A stretch of DNA of 9,649 nt from Pyramidobacter sp. (GTDB taxonomy: Bacteria > Synergistota > Synergistia > Synergistales > Dethiosulfovibrionaceae): NCBI GenBank assembly GCA_017940445.1, contig JAGAYQ010000328.1, forward strand, positions 1-9,649, written 5' to 3'. Under the pieces are notes generated by a model. It was not told the origin of the DNA. It made no database searches and saw only the letters and a list, made by a program, of their open reading frames with translations. The translations under genes were made by a program, and so were the position numbers. Each line of letters begins with the position of its first letter. Position 1 is the first letter of the stretch. This document shows, piece after piece, positions 6,679 through 9,649 of this stretch.

Positions 6679-7437
6679 ATGAAGAAGATCAAGCTGCGCT
6701 TTCACCGTCCCAAGCGGCTGCGCGAGCTTCACATCCGCAACAATATCCCCAACATGATCACCAGCGGCAACCTGCTCTGCGGGATGCTGTCGCTGATCCT
6801 CGTCGTGCGCGGTCACATCCTGCCGGCAGCATGGATGATCCCCTGCGCCGTGTTCTTCGACTTCATGGACGGCAAAGTCGCCCGCGCCATGGGCGTGAGC
6901 AGCGATTTCGGCGTCGAGTTCGACAGCCTCGGCGACGTGGTGTCGTTCGGCGTCGCGCCGGCCATCCTCGTCTACTCCGCCTCGCTGCAGAACCTGCCCG
7001 GCATCACGGGCGCGCTGGCGGCCGCGTTTTTCGCTCTGTGCGGCGCGCTGCGCCTGGCGCGGTTCAACGTCGTGCACATGCCCGGACCGTTCCAGGGGCT
7101 GCCCATTCCCGCGGGCGGGCTGTTCCTCGTCTCGTTCGTCCTCTCCGGGCTGATCGGTTCCATCCCCGCCTGGGCGCTCGCCGTCATCACGGCGCTCACC
7201 GGAGCGCTGATGATCTCGTCCGTGCCCTACGGCAACCTCAAGACGATCAAGAAAGGCTGCATGAACAAGCCCAAGCTCTACGGACTGCTCACGTTCATGA
7301 TCTCCATGCTCATCCTTGAGCGCGGCACTGGAATGCTGATCAACATCGCCATTTACCTGGTCAGCGGCATCGTTCACTTTGACTGGGGCAAATGGCTCTC
7401 GCTGCCCGAGCCGGTGGAGAGCGAACAGCAGAACTGA
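6679..7437 (+). CDS. pssA: CDP-diacylglycerol--serine O-phosphatidyltransferase (phosphatidylserine synthase)
   Basis: This integral membrane enzyme transfers phosphatidyl from CDP-diacylglycerol to L-serine, releasing CMP, and supplies the substrate of Psd. The 252-residue protein has a basic N-terminus (~1-20), then NNIPNMITSGNLLCGMLSL, the usual start of the first membrane helix. The complete CDP-alcohol phosphatidyltransferase signature D-x2-DG-x2-AR-x8-G-x3-D-x3-D is present: D61, D64, G65, A68, R69, G78, D82 and D86. LRLARFNV (~127-134) and FQGLPIPAGG (~148-157) are typical of the type II (Bacillus-like) PssA. Several more hydrophobic segments follow to the C-terminus. An AAGGAGG site precedes the ATG by 10 nt. 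The gap to psd is 38 nt, and together the two genes encode the whole PE branch from CDP-DAG. Confidence 0.96.
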   Translation: MKKIKLRFHRPKRLRELHIRNNIPNMITSGNLLCGMLSLILVVRGHILPAAWMIPCAVFFDFMDGKVARAMGVSSDFGVEFDSLGDVVSFGVAPAILVYSASLQNLPGITGALAAAFFALCGALRLARFNVVHMPGPFQGLPIPAGGLFLVSFVLSGLIGSIPAWALAVITALTGALMISSVPYGNLKTIKKGCMNKPKLYGLLTFMISMLILERGTGMLINIAIYLVSGIVHFDWGKWLSLPEPVESEQQN

Positions 7438-7488
7438 GCCCGGCAGCAGCTCTCCGCCGCTTTTGAACGTCGTAAAGGAGGCGATCTT

Positions 7489-8271
7489 ATGCGCTGGAGA
7501 AAAAGCGCTATCGACGGCACGTTTGGCGACAAGACCGTGCTGCTGACCACAGGTGTGATCGACCGTCCGCGCAAGGCTGCGCTGCTGTTTCACGGCGTGC
7601 ACAGCAGCTCCGGCTCCGACCCCGGCAACAAATACGCGCGCATCGGCGCGGCCCTGGCCGAAAACGGAGTCATGCCCATCCTCTGCGAGACCAGCCGCCG
7701 CGTGCGCAACCGTCACGACTACACAGACCGGCCGCTGGAGTGGATCATCGACGCGTTCCGCGGCAAAACATATCTGAACGAACTCGAAGACTGCTATCTC
7801 GCCTATCTGGCAGTGAAAGCGATCTATCCGCTTTTGCCGCTGACGCTGTGGGGCTTCTCTCTCGGAGGCTTGAGTGCGCTGCTCATCGCCGGGGGCGCGG
7901 CTTCCGGCACAAATCAGCCTGAAAAGCTCGACGGGCTGATCCTCTGCGGCTCGGGCGACAAGGTCTTTGCCGAGAACAAAGATATCTTCAAGCTGCCCAT
8001 CCTCAGCACCGCACAGGAAGGCAGTGAGCAGCTCACCGCTGCCGGAAATAATCTGCGTGTGAACTGGGCGCGCGTCTTCCGCGGCAGCGAGGACACCACC
8101 TTCCCGCACGATGCCTGCGTGCGCGTGTACGAATCGCTCAGCACGGCCGACAAAGCCTTTTACGAAGTGCCAGGCAGCGACCATTCGTTCCGCCTGCTCC
8201 ACGGTTCACCGTCGCACGTTCCGCTTGAAGAGGTCTTCAAGCGCGTGCCGCAGCTGTTTGCATTGGTATAA
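7489..8271 (+). CDS. Alpha/beta hydrolase of unknown substrate
   Basis: This 260-residue protein has the alpha/beta hydrolase layout but I cannot name its substrate. A strand ending in LLFHG (32-36) gives the oxyanion-hole HG. The nucleophile elbow GFSLGG is at 122-127, with Ser124 as the likely nucleophile. Glu201 or Asp202 in RGSEDTTFP is the candidate acid. His232 in PGSDHSF is the candidate base. The order and spacing fit an intact catalytic triad. No signal peptide or membrane segment is evident, so it is probably cytoplasmic. The ATG follows AAAGGAGG at good spacing. It lies 51 nt after pssA on the same strand, with the shared terminator after it, so co-transcription with the phospholipid genes is likely. 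A lysophospholipase or thioesterase-like role would suit that setting but is only inference. A serine peptidase (S33-like) or carboxylesterase is also possible. Confidence 0.85.
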   Translation: MRWRKSAIDGTFGDKTVLLTTGVIDRPRKAALLFHGVHSSSGSDPGNKYARIGAALAENGVMPILCETSRRVRNRHDYTDRPLEWIIDAFRGKTYLNELEDCYLAYLAVKAIYPLLPLTLWGFSLGGLSALLIAGGAASGTNQPEKLDGLILCGSGDKVFAENKDIFKLPILSTAQEGSEQLTAAGNNLRVNWARVFRGSEDTTFPHDACVRVYESLSTADKAFYEVPGSDHSFRLLHGSPSHVPLEEVFKRVPQLFALV

Positions 8272-8311
8272 ACGCGAGAACTCTTTTTACTGTCATACAT
8301 GAAAAGCCATC

Positions 8312-8352
8312 AAAAAAAAGACTGTCCCGATTTTTCGAGACAGTCTTTTTTT
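8312..8352. terminator. Bidirectional intrinsic terminator between the hydrolase and transporter genes
   Basis: GACTGTC (8320-8326) pairs with GACAGTC (8339-8345) around a 12-nt loop. Eight A residues precede the stem and seven T residues follow it, so the hairpin has a U tract on either strand and the A/T runs can extend the stem. It sits between two convergent genes, 48 nt after the hydrolase stop and 24 nt after the transporter stop as read on the minus strand. It serves as the end of both transcripts. Confidence 0.9.
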
Positions 8353-8376
8353 GATCGGCGAAAAACGAACCGGAGG

Positions 8377-9649
8377 TTATTTGCCAACGAACATCGTAAC
8401 GCCGGGGCCGAGCGGGATATTGAACGCCCACCAGACGCCGAGGATGATCAGTTCGACGATGAGCGTGGCGATAGCGTAGGGCATACAGCCGGCAAAGACT
8501 GTGCCCATGCCGGGCGTCTTGTCTTTGTCAGTGTTGTACTTGAGTAGCAGGCCGACGATCAGCGCCACGTCCGACGAGATGGGGGCCACAGCGTTGGTGG
8601 CCGAGTCGCCGATACGGTAGGCCACAGCCGTCAGCGCCGGGCTGAAACCAACAGCGTAGAGCATGGGGATCAGGATCGGGGCCAGGATCATCCACTTAGC
8701 CGAGCCGGAGGTCATGAACAGGTTCAGGAACGTGCTGAAGAAGACAATGAAGACCATCAGCGCAAAGCCGTTGATGCCCATTGACTTGATCCAGTTAGCG
8801 CCGGCAGCGCCCAGGTAGGTGGGGATATTCGACTGGTTGAACAGGTAGATGAACAACGAAGCGGGCAGCGCGATGACCATGAAGGTGACCATCGAATCGA
8901 TACCCTTGGACAGGTACCTGGGCACCTCGTTCCACTTGGCGATGATGCCCGCAGCGCGTCCGTAGGCCACACCGGTGACGAGGAAGAAGAGGAACAGCAG
9001 CGTCAGCACGCTTTTGAGCAGCGGCGAGTTAGGCATGATCGAGCCGTCGGCAGCTCGGAAGAACGAATTGGCCGGCCAGCACATGGCCACGAGCGCGACG
9101 ATGTACACCACAGCGGCAATGCCGGCGGCGCGCAGGCCGCAGCGTTCCTCGGGCGTCATTTCCTTGTGAGATGTATCGACATTGATCAGGCTGAGGTCTT
9201 TCGGCTCGCCCAAAAAGCCGCGCACGAACTTGGTCGTCACCCAGGTGTACACAACCGTCAGCACCAGCGCGCAGGTGAGCATGAAGTACCAGTGCTGAAG
9301 CACATGCACCGTCTCCGTCGAAATGCCCAGCGGGCCGCACACCGACTCGTTGATGCCGCTGATGAGCACGTCGAGGTTGCCGACGAACACGTTGGCAGAC
9401 ATGCCGGCGTTGCCCGCCGCGTAGGCCAGAAGGATACCCAGCCAGGGGTTGTAGCCCATCGAGCCGAACACTGCGCCCGCGACCGCAGTCACGCCAAGGA
9501 CGCCGGCGTTGCTGGCCGTGTTGGCGTTGATGGCCATGAACGACACGACGGCAAACACTACGGCAGGCTTGGCGCCGGCGATCGTCTTCTTGATGAAGGC
9601 GCCGAACATGCCCACCTGTTCGCACAGGCCGATCGACAGCATCAGCAGC
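8377..9649 (-). CDS. AbgT-family membrane transporter, N-terminal end outside the window
   Basis: The last ~423 residues of a multi-pass inner membrane protein are visible, and the frame stays open through the right edge. AbgT proteins are ~500 residues, so about 80-90 are missing, and the first visible ATG (9640-9642) is internal. Family marks are AINANTASNAG near the visible N-terminus, TSGSAKWMILAPILIPM (around 8663-8715) and YRIGDSATN (8593-8619), a pattern shared with AbgT, MtrF and YdaH. About ten hydrophobic segments are apparent, with a polar loop near EPKDLSLINVDTSHKEMTPEER. E. coli AbgT takes up p-aminobenzoyl-glutamate, while MtrF and YdaH have been reported to export sulfonamides. 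Which role applies here cannot be told from sequence. Anaerobe genomes often carry several paralogues, perhaps for peptides or acylated amino acids (inference). The gene ends at the shared terminator, convergent with the hydrolase. Confidence 0.92.
   Translation of the reverse strand, partial: LLMLSIGLCEQVGMFGAFIKKTIAGAKPAVVFAVVSFMAINANTASNAGVLGVTAVAGAVFGSMGYNPWLGILLAYAAGNAGMSANVFVGNLDVLISGINESVCGPLGISTETVHVLQHWYFMLTCALVLTVVYTWVTTKFVRGFLGEPKDLSLINVDTSHKEMTPEERCGLRAAGIAAVVYIVALVAMCWPANSFFRAADGSIMPNSPLLKSVLTLLFLFFLVTGVAYGRAAGIIAKWNEVPRYLSKGIDSMVTFMVIALPASLFIYLFNQSNIPTYLGAAGANWIKSMGINGFALMVFIVFFSTFLNLFMTSGSAKWMILAPILIPMLYAVGFSPALTAVAYRIGDSATNAVAPISSDVALIVGLLLKYNTDKDKTPGMGTVFAGCMPYAIATLIVELIILGVWWAFNIPLGPGVTMFVGK

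Noticed and set aside
6655..8202. A 515-codon open frame on the minus strand opposite pssA and the hydrolase
   Set aside because: The predicted protein is rich in His, Asp, Gln and Arg with no family motif, and it has no ribosome binding site. It is the antisense shadow of GC-rich codons in two well-supported plus-strand genes.
9640..9642. ATG as the true start of the transporter gene
   Set aside because: The frame continues open to the window edge, no ribosome binding site is visible, and the family needs about 80-90 more N-terminal residues.

Overview
The window is a GC-rich (roughly 60% by eye), tightly packed bacterial chromosome segment made almost entirely of housekeeping genes. I see no mobile element, tRNA, rRNA or CRISPR array. 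Nearly every gene has a strong GGAGG-type ribosome binding site. The mix (a GyrA with an acidic tail, a short PSD-A type phosphatidylserine decarboxylase, an AbgT-family transporter, high GC) would fit an anaerobe of the Synergistota type (Pyramidobacter-like). That assignment is a low-confidence guess from gene content, not something the bases prove.

Left half, minus strand (read right to left from about 3230 down to 1): a sigma70-type promoter (3199-3227), a leader of about 170 nt carrying an intrinsic terminator, then infC (IF3), rpmI (L35), rplT (L20), a second hairpin, pheS and the 5' part of pheT, which runs off the left edge. This is the classic translation operon infC-rpmI-rplT-pheST. 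Two features stand out. infC appears to start at AUA, placed 8 nt after a perfect GGAGG. Its leader has segments that can pair as 1:2, 2:3 or 3:4, the layout of a transcription attenuator. Together they suggest two control layers: IF3 acting on its own start codon, and a leader switch, perhaps L20-responsive, acting on the whole operon.

Right half, plus strand (3401-8271): gyrA, psd, pssA and an unassigned alpha/beta hydrolase, closely spaced and read from an extended -10 promoter candidate at 3317-3325 through a hairpin-containing 5' UTR. psd is 3 nt after gyrA and its ribosome binding site lies inside the gyrA end, so the two are probably translationally coupled. PssA makes phosphatidylserine from CDP-diacylglycerol and serine, and Psd decarboxylates it to phosphatidylethanolamine, so the pair forms a complete PE pathway. 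The unit ends at a bidirectional terminator (8312-8352), shared with a convergent AbgT-family transporter gene on the minus strand whose 5' end lies beyond the right edge.

The only stretch above 300 bases without a gene is 3025-3400, the divergent control region between infC and gyrA. I found no clear evidence of an undescribed multi-gene system here. The regulatory region around infC and the hydrolase attached to the PE genes are the parts that merit follow-up.
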